From NCBI GenBank assembly GCA_001414345.1, contig LLCB01000125.1, forward strand, positions 1-64,000: a DNA stretch of 64,000 nt, written 5' to 3'. This stretch comes from Hymenoscyphus infarciens. Taxonomy: Eukaryota; Ascomycota; Leotiomycetes; Helotiales; Helotiaceae. The translations under genes were made by a program, and so were the position numbers. Below are positions 11,601-22,289 of this stretch, piece by piece (position 1 is the first letter of the stretch; the number at the start of each line of letters is the position of its first letter). The notes under the pieces were generated by a model. It did no database searches, was not told where the DNA came from, and worked only from the letters and a program-made list of their open reading frames with translations.

Positions 11601-12169
11601 TAGCTTCCCACTACGTATCCCTTCTCACCAATAAGAGGGACAAATTTCCAGCTGAAGTACGCTTCTTCCCAAAAATTGTGTCGATCCAGCATTACCAAGG
11701 CATTCGTCTCAATGACGCTCTCGAAGTCCTCTCGTTGCGTGGCCAGCAGCGACTCGAAGCGCTCCCACCACCCCCTGAAGACAATTTTTGGATCGTTCCC
11801 TTGAAGAGCCGGGTGACATTGGCCAACAATATGGGAATAAGGCTCGTTGTAAACAATCGCCGTGGGTTCGTCCCCCCAATAGATGACTGCTGGGGTGGGG
11901 TCGCGTTCTATCAGCACGACCATCTGTTTGAGCTGTGTAGGCCATTGCGGTATAGGACCCAGTGGTGATGTTGCCCAATCAACACCATCGAGGATGAATT
12001 TCTGAAAGGACGAGATATGTTCCGGTCGAGGTTCCGAGAGCCAGTCAAACACCTTTCTCCTCTTTCGCTGCCGGAGGGAGACGGCTTCATTCTGCTTCAT
12101 AGCGTGTTTGCTTTCGCCGTGGTGGTCGGCATCGTCGTGTTCGCACATTTCGGGTGCTGGTGCAGGCAT
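8615..12169 (-). CDS. Hybrid histidine kinase / response regulator sensor (1060 aa, 3 exons)
   Basis: Exons 12169-10482, 10169-8765 and 8704-8615. A multistep phosphorelay sensor that autophosphorylates on His and passes the phosphate to its own receiver Asp and then to an HPt protein. Layout: PAS-like region about 85-200; GAF-like region about 205-385; second PAS about 405-545; H-box SHEMRNPL with His about 564, completed exactly across the first splice junction; N-box NLMTNAIKFT about 709-718; G1 DTGCG about 780; G2 GGSGLGL about 808; receiver with acidic pocket VVEDN about 920, phospho-acceptor Asp about 981 in LMDLEMPIMDG, VTANA, and TKPY Lys about 1037 supplied only by the small last exon. 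All catalytic residues are present. No transmembrane segment is visible, so it is probably soluble. The start is the first ATG in frame; a frame extension to 12187 has only GTG. The ligand is unknown and I do not assign a fungal HHK class. Confidence 0.93.
8705..8764 (-). other. Second intron of the hybrid histidine kinase (60 bp)
   Basis: The donor GTAAGC and acceptor GACTAG give a phase-0 junction after EAGM. Without splicing the receiver loses its conserved Lys and ends in an unrelated tail. Confidence 0.88.
10170..10481 (-). other. First intron of the hybrid histidine kinase (312 bp)
   Basis: The donor GTGAGC and acceptor TTTTCCAAG restore the continuous H-box reading FIDMTSHEMRNPL in phase 2. 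It is long for a filamentous fungus, where 50-100 bp is usual. A hidden small exon or alternative splicing cannot be excluded. Confidence 0.8.
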
Positions 12170-12434
12170 AGGCGGGCACCGCACCACCTCCTGAGTATGT
12201 ATATATATTTATATGTAGGTATGTTGTCGTTATTTGGGACTTGAGGTGCCAACAACGACCTCGGGTCGTGCTCCGTACCTTCCTGCCGTGCTTGGGGGAC
12301 CATTGGAGTCTAGAACAGATAACGGCGTCACTGAGGTGGGTCAAGCTGTGGTCAAGCTAGTGAGGCCCGACGACAACCAAAAGCGGCACCCAAACTCAGA
12401 CCTTCCCTCGCCACCACAGGCATGCAAAAAGAAG
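12170..12434 (-). promoter_or_regulatory. Short upstream region of the kinase gene, squeezed against the transposon island
   Basis: Only about 265 bp separate the kinase ATG from the inverted terminus of the fold-back element. The segment has normal composition with retained CpA/TpG. It holds a TATA-like run (tatatatatttatat, about 12198-12212) some 30-45 bp upstream of the ATG. The transcription start cannot be placed from sequence. Confidence 0.45.
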
Positions 12435-12443
12435 CGAGCCCGA

Positions 12444-12490
12444 GCCTTAGGAGGGCCAGGTTATAACGTTATAACTAGCCCTCCTAAGGG
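12444..12490. repeat. Subterminal hairpin of the left inverted terminus
   Basis: 12-bp arms flank the 16-bp palindrome gttataacgttataac. A RIP-mutated copy sits in the right terminus at about 13984-14030. Confidence 0.8.
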
Positions 12491-12779
12491 CTATATAACT
12501 CGTCTAACGTTAGTATAACCACGTTGCCTTTTAAGCTTTGTCAGCGCGTAGGTATTATATATAAAACTAGCTTTTAATAGTATTAAAAGTAGCCTAGAAA
12601 CGTGACTAGAAAGAATAAAGTCTTATATAATAATTAGCTAGATATATATCTATTTAAGCACTTTTAATATATAAGAGGCTAGAAGTCTTTTATATTTATA
12701 AGTTTTAAATCTTTTAAATTACTAATAATCTCTAAATATATTAGAGAATTAATTAAATTAAAAAGAATTATTTAAAGAT

Positions 12780-13800
12780 CTATTATAAACTAAAAGTAGA
12801 TAACTTTTAGTCTATTATCTACTAGAAGTATATACTCTTTATTCTATTATATATTAAATATTTATTAAATCTATATATAAAAAAGACTTTTAGTCTATTA
12901 TCTACTAAAAGTAGATAGCTTTTAGTATATTATCTATTAAAAGAATATAATTTTATTCTATTATATATTAAATATTTATTAAACCTATATATAAAAAAGA
13001 CTTTTAGTCTATTATCTACTAAAAGCATATAATCTTATTAAATATTTATTAAATCTATATATAAAAAAGACTTTTAATCTAATATCTACTAAAAGTAGAT
13101 AGCTTTTAGTCTATTATCTACTAAAAGTAGATAGCTTTTAGTCTATTATCTACTAAAAGTATATAATTCTTATTCTATTATATATTAAATATTTATTAAA
13201 CCTATATATAAAAAAGACTTTTAGTCTATTATCTACTAAAAGTATATAATCTTTATTCTATTATATATTAAATATTTATTAAATCTATATATAAAAAAGA
13301 CTTTTAATCTAATATCTACTAAAAGTAGATAGCTTTTACTCTACTATATACTAAAAGTAGATAGCTTTTAGTCTACTATATACTAAAAGTAGATAGCTTT
13401 TAGTCTATTATCTACTAAAAGTAGATAACCTTTAGTCTATTATCTACTAAAAGTATATAATTCTTATTATATTATATATTAAATATTTATTAAACCTATA
13501 TATAAAGAACACTTTTAATCTATTATCTACTAATAGTATATAATTCTTATTATATTATATATTAAATATTTATTAAACCTATATATAAAAAAAACTTTTA
13601 ATCTATTATCTACTAAAAGTAGATAGCTTTTACTCTACTATATACTAAAAGTAGATAGCTTTTAGTCTATTATCTACTAAAGGTAGATAGTCTTTACTCT
13701 ACTATATACTAGAAGTAGATAATCTTTCGTCTATTATCTACTAAAAGTAGATAACTTTTAGTCTATTATCTACTAAAAGTATTATATTTCTCGTCTATTA
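12780..13800. repeat. AT-rich minisatellite with palindromic units
   Basis: Repeats of about 30 bp (core tctattatctactaaaag, itself largely self-complementary with agatagctttt) are interleaved with a longer unit containing tattaaatatttattaa and ctatatataaaaaagac. Copies differ by scattered changes. The block fills the fold-back element. Confidence 0.8.
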
Positions 13801-14039
13801 TAAACTAGAACTATATTTATAGATATATATCGAGCTAATTATTATAAAAGACTTTTTTATTATTCTAGTCACGTTTCTAGGCTACTTTTAATACTATTAA
13901 AGGCAAATAATACACGTGATATCTACGCGCTAACAAAGCTTAAAAGGCGACGTAGTTATACCGACGTTAGACGAGTTATATAGCTCTTAGAAGAGCTAGT
14001 TATAACGTTATAACCTAGCTCTTCTAAGGCTCGAGCTCG

Positions 14040-17000
14040 GTTAAATCGGTATATCTATAGTGTCTCTCGCTGCCTTTATCTTCGTATAAGATATTTTACT
14101 CGTATAAAAGTAAAGCGCTCTCTCTATCGTAGGTGTTCTATATTACACGGAATATAGCTTAATCGAGGCTCTTATTAGAGGGTTTATAAGAATGTTTTAA
14201 GTAGAGATTAGTATTAAAAAGTAATAATATTCTACTAGAGTAGAGAGCTTATAATCGATATAGCTTAGACTTTTTTAAAGTAATTAAAAAAAATTAGTTT
14301 TAAATTTTAAAGTTAATACTTTCTTCGCTCTCTTCGCTTTCTCTCTTTCTCTTTCTACTCTTCTTTTTAAATATAGATAGATTCTTCTAAGTTACTTCGA
14401 AAGTAAGGAATTTAGAAGCTTACTTATAAACACGTATATATATATAAGTGTACAAAGTAGTAAACTTTATCTAAAACGTCTAATTTCGTTACTTATTCTT
14501 TTAAAAGAAGCGATTTCGTAGAAGTAGAGAATTAGTGAAAAAAGAAGAGAGTAATTAGATAATTATATAATATAAAGCTATTTCTAAATACTATCTAAAT
14601 ACTAAGAGTACTAACTATTTCGTAAAAGAGAATACGTAATAGCTATAACCTCTATAGCTCTTTAAAGTACTTAAAAACTATAAAGCTAGCGTCTATAATA
14701 TCTACTTCTCTTAAAAAGAGCTCGAGTACTATTCTTGATTTCTACTTTTTACTTCTAGCTAGCTTATTTATAGAGATAAAAACTCTTATTAGAGTATACT
14801 AGATATAGTAAAAGAGTATTCTAGATACTTATTTTGCTTTCGTAGAAGCTACTACTATTAAGTAACTAGTATTATAAGAAGGAAACTAGAAGAATATTAA
14901 TTAGTATCTAATTAAATATAGTTCTCGCTTTTGTTTATAAAATTAACTTATACTAGCTAGTAGTAACTATAAGTTTTCTTAGCTTACTCTCTAAAGATAA
15001 ACTAAACTCGGCTTAAAAGCTTTATTATAATCGACTACTATCTATAATAGATAACTCTTCTTTAAGAGCGTAGAAGGTAATAGATATAAGTAGTAGAAAT
15101 AATATCTATTCGACGAGAAAGACTCTAATAACTATTATAGCGAGAGCGGGATTAGTAAGCGGAAGACGAGATCGAATAAGTAGATATATTATAATATATA
15201 AGAATAGTATAATAAATTCTACTATTTAAACTACGTTAGTACTAACTTTATTATACTAAGAGAACTTTCTCTAGTTATCTAAAAGAGAAACTCGATATAG
15301 TAAATAAAAAAAACAAGATTACTTACTAAAGCACTACTATCTACTATAATTCTAAGTTATATTACCTCGGCGTTTATAGAAAAAATAACTAACTAAGACG
15401 ATTAAAGACGTGAAAACTAAACTAGATCTAACTCTCTCGAGAACTTCGAAAATAATAGCGAAGTAATAGAAAGCTTTAAAAGTTTGAAAAATATTCTTAT
15501 TAAACGAGTAAAGAAATATACTAATAATTATATAAACACTTCTAGAAATAACTAACTATCGAGACTCGTATATATCGAAGAGTAAGCTAGTATAAATACT
15601 ATATCTAAAAATTAAGAAAGCGTAGATAGAGAAAATCTATCTAATCTCTTCTAAGAAACTAGAATATAAGACGAGATAGTTAATAGTTTTAGTATTTCGC
15701 GCTAGCTCTAATCTAGCTCTAGCTCTATACTAAGAGCGCTAAGTCTTAGCTTTAACTCTATTCTAAAAACCTCTATTAAATAGATTCTAATAAGATAATA
15801 CTACTCTAATATATACTAACTGAAATATATCTAAAGAGTAAGTAATTATATATCTAATATACTTAAAATTATCTAAATTAGACTTTTTTTAATAGTACTA
15901 TCGCGATCTAAAGTACTATATATAAATATAATCTATAGAAAGCTATTTATATACTTTAACTACTATTATTTTAGAGCTAGTAATAGCTTTATATTACTAC
16001 TACTTCTCTAAAAGAGCTTTAAATTAAAAGATAAATAGATATATTAATCTTTTAAGCTTTAAAAAGTATTTTAATAAAAAAAGCACGATAAATAGATATA
16101 GTAGCGTTAAATAATAAATTATTAAAGATAAATATATTAACTTTTAGTAATCTCGCTATTACTAACTCTAAGAACACTAGTAAAATAAAAGTATAGCTTA
16201 ATTCTATATATAAAATAATTAAAAAAAGCTATAATATATTATATAAATAATTTAAAGACTAATTAAGTTATCTATAAAGTATAAAGTAAAAAAGTATACT
16301 AAGTTATATTTAACTTTTAAAGTCTTAATAAAGCCTCTTAATTTAAGAAAGTCTCTTCTATTTTATTATCTATATATCTTATATATCTTAAATATCTAAT
16401 ATTCTATCTATAATACGCTTAGAACTATTAATTAATAGATTAGAAACTCTTTTTCTATTAGTAGAAACTAACTATCTATAGTATTTTTACTATATAAAAC
16501 GTAGAGAGAGAGTCTAGAGTAGATAGTTAATAGTCTACTTTTATAAGACGTCTAAGTCTAAACTATTAACTAATTTACGTAGTCTTTTTAGCTACGTCTC
16601 TTTTGTTTATACTTTAAAAGTACTTGTTTCTTTTATACTCTAAAAGTACTAGAAAAGAGCTTATTATACTTCTTTTACTTCTAGAGCTTAATACTTATAC
16701 TTAGATATTTATATATAAGACGTAAGTAAGCTTAGTAAAATCCTTTTAAAAGTCTCTTAAATTAAAAGTAGAATCTCTTATTCACTTATATCTCTATTAA
16801 CTAGAATACTTTTATATATATTATATATAGATATTTAGATATCTAAAGTCTCTAATATTAGTATTATCTATTAAATAAAAGAATAGCTCTTTTATTAATA
16901 TTAAATTAAAGTACTTTTTATAGTACTTATAAAGTATATATAAAAGTAAAAAGCTTACTATTAAGTATATTCTAAGAATTATTATAAAGTATTAATATTA

Positions 17001-17214
17001 AAAGTAATAAGAGTATTAAAGTATTATCTCTTTATTAAATATATTTATTTATCTCTTTACTATCTAGATTCTTATTATATATTTATATCTTATAATTATT
17101 AATAAACTTTTTCAGAATTAACAAAGTAACTCTAAAAGCCTCGAAATACGTTTAGACGACTGTTAGATAGTCTAGAAAGAGACTAAAGTACTCTATAATT
17201 ATACTAAATAATTA
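14040..17214. other. Unidentified RIP-degraded DNA
   Basis: About 3.2 kb with no resolvable terminal repeat. Around 14990-15200 the plus strand is purine-rich and may be a decayed coding strand, but no motif survives that I can name. Confidence 0.5.
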
Positions 17215-18172
17215 TAGTAGTAGTAGTAGTAGAAAAAAGAGAGGCTTATAGAGAGCCTCTATTCTCTTCTCTAGAGTACTAGTAACTAACGAAGACTATA
17301 TAACAAACTAAGGAGAGTAGAGTATAAGAGGATAGAAGGGAGTATTAGACTACGTAGATATAATAGAGAAGAGCCTAATCTAAATAATACTTAACTTAGT
17401 AATAGAGAAGAGAGGTATTAAAGTAATTATTAAAGTAGTAGGAAAAGTGCTTAAGTATAAAAGGACTAGAAAGAGAGAGGATAATATAATTATATATAGA
17501 ATTCTATAAGAGAAGCTTACTATTATAGTTAAGAGAATAAGAGGAAGAAAGAAGTATAGCCTAATATAAGTAGAGAGAGCTAGAACTAAGAGACTATAGA
17601 GAGAGGTAGTAACTATACTATAAAGAGAATACATAGTACTAGCTAAATATATAAAGGAGATTATAGTCTAAGTAATAGAGATAGATAAAGAGAAGAATAA
17701 GCTATTACTAAAAGAGGTAATTAGAGCTATAAATATAAATAGATATAGAATAGAAGTAATAGTAGCTTAAAAGCTCTAAAGTAGAGATATTATAATAAGG
17801 TTTAAGAAAGAGAAGTAAGTAAGATATATATAAGATAATAGCTAAGTAAAGAAGGTATTTAGATAAGAAATAGTAGTAGTAGTAAGAACACTAATAGTAC
17901 TTATAAAAAGAGCTCTAGTAAATATACTTAAGAATAAGATAAAGAGTATACTATAAAATATCTCTTAAGCTTCTAATATAAGAATACTAAAGATTATATA
18001 ATAAGAAAACAGACGTAGAGAGCGTTAAAGACAGAAGAGACTAGCTTAAAAGAACTATATTCTTAAAGTAGTAATAATAGAGGAAGTAAGAAAGATATAT
18101 ATAAGAGAAATACTATAAAAGATATAACACTTCTTATATAAAAGATACACCTTAAAAGTAGTAGTATAGAGG

Positions 18173-18265
18173 TACTATAAGTACTAAAAGTAGAGGTATA
18201 TAGTATACTTCTATAAATAAGATAAGAGATATACCTAGTATATATATAAGAGGTATAAAGAAGGT
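18173..18265 (+). pseudogene. Remnant of LINE ORF1 zinc knuckles
   Basis: Tyr codons (TAC/TAT, from TGC/TGT) stand at C-x2-C-x4-H-x4-C spacing, followed by a second Cys/His cluster. This is typical of LINE Gag-like proteins. The frame differs from the downstream RT frame. Confidence 0.6.
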
Positions 18266-18699
18266 AAGGAAAAGTACTCTAGTAAGAAGAACCTAAAAGA
18301 ACACTTAGTAAAGTATAGGAAATATAAAAGAAGACATCTAGTATTTATAAAAGAGTACTATATAAAAGAGTAATACTATAAGTAGGTAAAAGAATAATAT
18401 CTTAATAAAATAACTACGTTTATAAACTTATAAAGACCTTTAAAAGAAGGTAAGGTAAAGATATCTTATCTATTTACCTTTAGCTAGAAAGAAAGCTTAT
18501 AAAGCTTAAAAAAGAGGTAGAGATAGAAATCTATACTAAAGAAGCTAATAAATATAAATAAAGTAGAATATACAAATAGTAGTAACCTAACCTAGTTCCT
18601 AGAGAGGCTAAGAAGCTCTCTTAGTATAATAAGAGATCTAAATAAGGAAGAAATAGAAGTAACTTAAACTCTATCTATAAGACTACTATAAGTATAATA

Positions 18700-21600
18700 G
18701 TACTATACTAGAATATAAAGAAGACACTAGAAGCTCTTAATATAGCTCTAAATTATAAAGAGGAATATAATATATTAGTAATCTAAGAACTAGTATAGAA
18801 TAGTATAAGAGACTCCTCTAGCTACTTCTTAAGCTTAAGATATAATATAATCTAGTTAAACAAAGTAATAGTACTCTTTATATATAAAAGACACCTAAGA
18901 GCAAGCTAGATATATACTATAAACAAGAACTAAGTAAGTATAATAATAAAAGAGAGAGTAGATAAGATAATAGTCTACTTAGTCTATAACTTATAAATAG
19001 AGTAAATACTAATTAAAGATATACTCTAATAAATAAGACTAAGAAGAGTACTTATAATAAGTAATCTAAATACTTACTACCTCTTATAAGATATATATAA
19101 AAGATATAATAAGAACATAGACCTTATTCTTAAACTCGCTATACTATAAGTACTAGAAAGAGATATACTTTATAATAAAGCTATATAGAGAAGAGAGAGC
19201 TCTTATAACTCTATAATTAACCTTACCTTCTCTACTAAGAATATAGTAACCTAGTAAAAGTCTCTAAACCTACTAAGATTAGACTATATAGCTTAACTTC
19301 TTATAACAAAAGTAAAAAGAGAAGGAAAGGTACTATAAACGCTTAGATTTAGCTAGAGACTAATAGATAAGATCCTAGTTAAAGTAAAAGCTTCTTACTT
19401 AGAAACACCTATAATCTAAAATATATAAGAACTTAAGAGAGTAGTATAAAGACTTATAAAAGACTTTTAAAGAATAGTAAAAGCCTTAATACTACTCTAG
19501 AAGCTAGATAGAGAGAAGGTATAGCCTTAATAGAATATAGAGATTAAAGAAGTATTAGAAAAGGTAAAGAGATATAAAAAGACCTAGAAGGAGTACTAAA
19601 TAAGAAGCTTAAAGTAATAGCTTAATAAAACTTTTTAAGAACTCTAAATAGTAAATAAAAAGATAAAGATAAAGAGTTAAAAAGAGGTACTAGTAAAGAT
19701 AATAAAGGATAAAAGGAAACTCTAGATACTTAAGAAATAAGTATACCTTAAAGGATATATAAGACTAGAAGTACTAGTACTATTAATACTTATATTACTT
19801 AATAGAATAAAAGATAAGACCTACTAAGAGAAAGCCTATATTCTTATAGAAAAGTTCTTCCTAGAGTTAATAGCTAACTACTTAAGCATTTCTAATAAAG
19901 ACTAGAATACTAAGAGCTTCTTTAAGAGGTACTTAGTAAGCTAATATATAACTAAGAAGTATATTAAGATAACTATAAAATTAGTATTATAAAAAGCGTT
20001 AGAATTTAATATACTAGTAAATAGCTTCTTAAAAGCTTATAATAAACTACTTTATAAAGTACTTACTATAATAGTAAAAGTAAGCTTCTACTTATAATAC
20101 TTCTTATCCTACTTCTACTATATAAAAGTAGTAGTACTAAGAAAACTAGGTAAAATAACTAAGAAGTAGAGTAAAGTAGAGGCTTACTAGCTAATAGTAC
20201 TACTCTTAACTATAGATAAGATTCTTAAAAAAGTAATAGTATAAAGGCTTATATAGCTTATAGAGGAAACAGTAATACTACTAAGGCTATAGATAAGTAA
20301 CTAGAAGTACTAAAATATAGAGCTAGTAATTAAAATAGTAATAGAGAGTATATATATAATATAGGAAAATAAGAGCTATACGTCTCTAGCCTAACTAGAC
20401 ATAGTAAGAGCTTTTAACTAAGTAGACTATATATAGATACTTTATACGTTAAAGAAGAAGAAGGTTCTATAATAGATAGTAATATAAATAGAGAGCTTTC
20501 TCTTAAGATAAAGAGCTATACTATTCTTTAATAGATAATTAGTAGATAAAAGAGACTTTAAATAAGGTATTCTATAAGAATTAGTACTATTACTAATACT
20601 ATTTATCCTCTTTATCTTAATACTATATAAAAACCTAGTAAGAATTAATAAGCTTATTATAGTAGGCTTTATAGACGATATAAATCTACTTATAATATTA
20701 AAAAGTATAGTAGTAAACTATAGAATACTTAAAACAGCTTAAGAAGTATATAATAAGTAGGCAAATAAGTAAGAGATAGCTTTTAGCCTAGAGAAGATAG
20801 TACTTATATACTTTATAAAAACAAGAGTATTATAAAAGGAGATAGTCTAGTTTAAAAAGATAAGGCTTATACTAGTTAAACATATAAGGTTCCTAGAAGT
20901 AAAGCTTAATAAGAAACTAAACTAAAAGGTATACTAAGAAAGAGTCTAGAAGAAGCTTATAACATAGACCTTTATACTTATAAGGCTTACTAGAAAAATA
21001 TAAAGAGTAGACTACTATTAAGTAAGGTAGATATATATAGTAGTAATAAAGAGTATAATAATATATAGAGTATTAGTATAGTATTATACTATACTAAAAG
21101 AAGGGAATATAAAGGGAATAGTAAGAAGCTTCTCTATATAATAATTAGAATACTTATAAGTAGTAATAGAGGTATATAAAGCTACTCTAGTTTAGAACCT
21201 AGAAGTTAAAGTAAACTATATACTAATTAACTTATATCTTAACCTATAAGTAACTACTTTTAAGAGAAAGTTCTAAAAGTCTAAGCTAGGAGAACTAATC
21301 TAGAATACTTATAAATATATAGTAATATAGCTAAAAAAGAGAAGAAGAGGTAGACTAATAAAGGTAGAGAAGGTAATACTATACTTATAGAAAGTAAGAT
21401 AGAAGTAGAAAAAGGAGTAAGGAGTAAAAGGAGTAGAATTTAAGTATAATACTATACTTATAGAATAGAAGAACTACCTAGAGACTTAAAAGAGAAGGAC
21501 TTAAGAAAGGAACTTAATATAATATATAGAAGCGTTAGATAAAGTAGACCTAGATAAGTAAAAGCTATAAAAGGTCTATAAGAGGCTTACTAAGGTAAAG

Positions 21601-22050
21601 AGCTTACTACTTATCTAAGTATAAATAAGAGTAATAAGATTAAACGTCTTCCTCTTTATAAAAAGGGTATTAAACTAGGTTATATTATAGTATATTTATA
21701 TAAGTAGTAAAGAGATAGTAAAATACCTAGTCCTATTTTACTAGGACATTTTATAAGAAAGAAACACGCTTATAAAAGCTCTAGAAAAGAGGATTAGGGA
21801 TTTATAAGAGCTAAAAAGAGCACTAGTAGATAGGAAACTAGTATTAAGAGTAACTACTTAGCTACTTAGACTAGGAAGACTTTAAGAGTATAAGCTAGTA
21901 CTAGAATTACTTAAGAAGAGAAAGGAAAGTAAGAAAGAGGTAAAAGAAAGAGAGAAATAGAAGAAGAAAGCTAAGGTATACTAGAAAGTAAGACCTTAGC
22001 TTAGATAATTCTAGAGGTAAATATACCTCTTATACTACTAATATACACCT
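18700..22050 (+). pseudogene. Remnant of LINE ORF2 (endonuclease and reverse transcriptase)
   Basis: The endonuclease-type block (18745-18795) and the RT blocks at 20395, 20566 and 20668 all lie in one frame about 2 kb apart, showing that the decay was by substitution rather than indels. The catalytic RT Asp pair at 20674-20679 (GAC GAT) is still encoded. No start codon or continuous frame remains. Confidence 0.8.
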
Positions 22051-22268
22051 TAGTAGGTTAAATATACTAACCTACTATACCCCTCTACTATATTACTAAG
22101 TTAGAGAGATAAGCTTTAAATAGATAGTAGTAGGAACTAAAGAAAAGGAGAATCACACTCGTAAGAAAGCTTAAGAGACGAAGAAGAATAAGCTAAAAGG
22201 CTATATAAACTAGAATAGAAGATATACTACTTACTCTTAGAGCTCGGCCTATAGCCTACGCAGCGTAA

Positions 22269-22288
22269 GAATAATAATAATAATAATA
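22269..22288 (+). repeat. (AAT)n tail of the LINE
   Basis: Six to seven AAT repeats directly follow the less-mutated LINE 3' end. Short tandem-repeat tails are usual for this class. Confidence 0.6.
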
Positions 22289-22289
22289 T

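Larger units (their letters stand above)
12435..14039. mobile_element. Non-autonomous fold-back (long-TIR) DNA element
   Basis: Two terminal inverted repeats of about 200 bp (roughly 12435-12655 and 13815-14039) are near-identical except for C/T and G/A transitions. Each carries a subterminal hairpin: arms such as ccttaggagggc / gccctcctaagg around the palindrome gttataacgttataac. The interior has no coding trace and consists of tandem palindromic units. The terminal cgagcycgag reads the same on both ends; a gagcyc motif may be the target duplication, but that is not certain. The left repeat is much less mutated than the right. Confidence 0.82.
17233..22289 (+). mobile_element. RIP-inactivated LINE retrotransposon, Tad1-like
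   Basis: The length (about 5.05 kb), a short (AAT)n tail at 22269-22288 and two coding regions in different frames fit a fungal Tad-clade LINE. ORF1 (frame of 18173) keeps the spacing of CCHC knuckles at 18173-18260, with Cys codons now TAC/TAT. ORF2 (frame of 18775) keeps an endonuclease block near 18745-18795 (LVI-stop-E, expected LVIQEP), an RT stretch near 20225-20330 (MGNRK-like), LDIVRAFN at 20395-20418, GIL-stop-E (expected GIPQG) at 20566 and FIDDIN (expected FADDTN) at 20668. Stops are TAA/TAG where Gln or Trp is expected. The 5' end is uncertain; a (TAG)n run lies at 17215-17232. Confidence 0.85.

Noticed and set aside
17380..17634. 84-codon minus-strand frame inside the RIP island
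   Set aside because: It lies antisense in the 5' part of the LINE. RIP creates TAA/TAG on the sense strand, so the opposite strand can stay open by chance. The product is only Leu/Ile/Ser/Thr/Tyr-rich with no motif.
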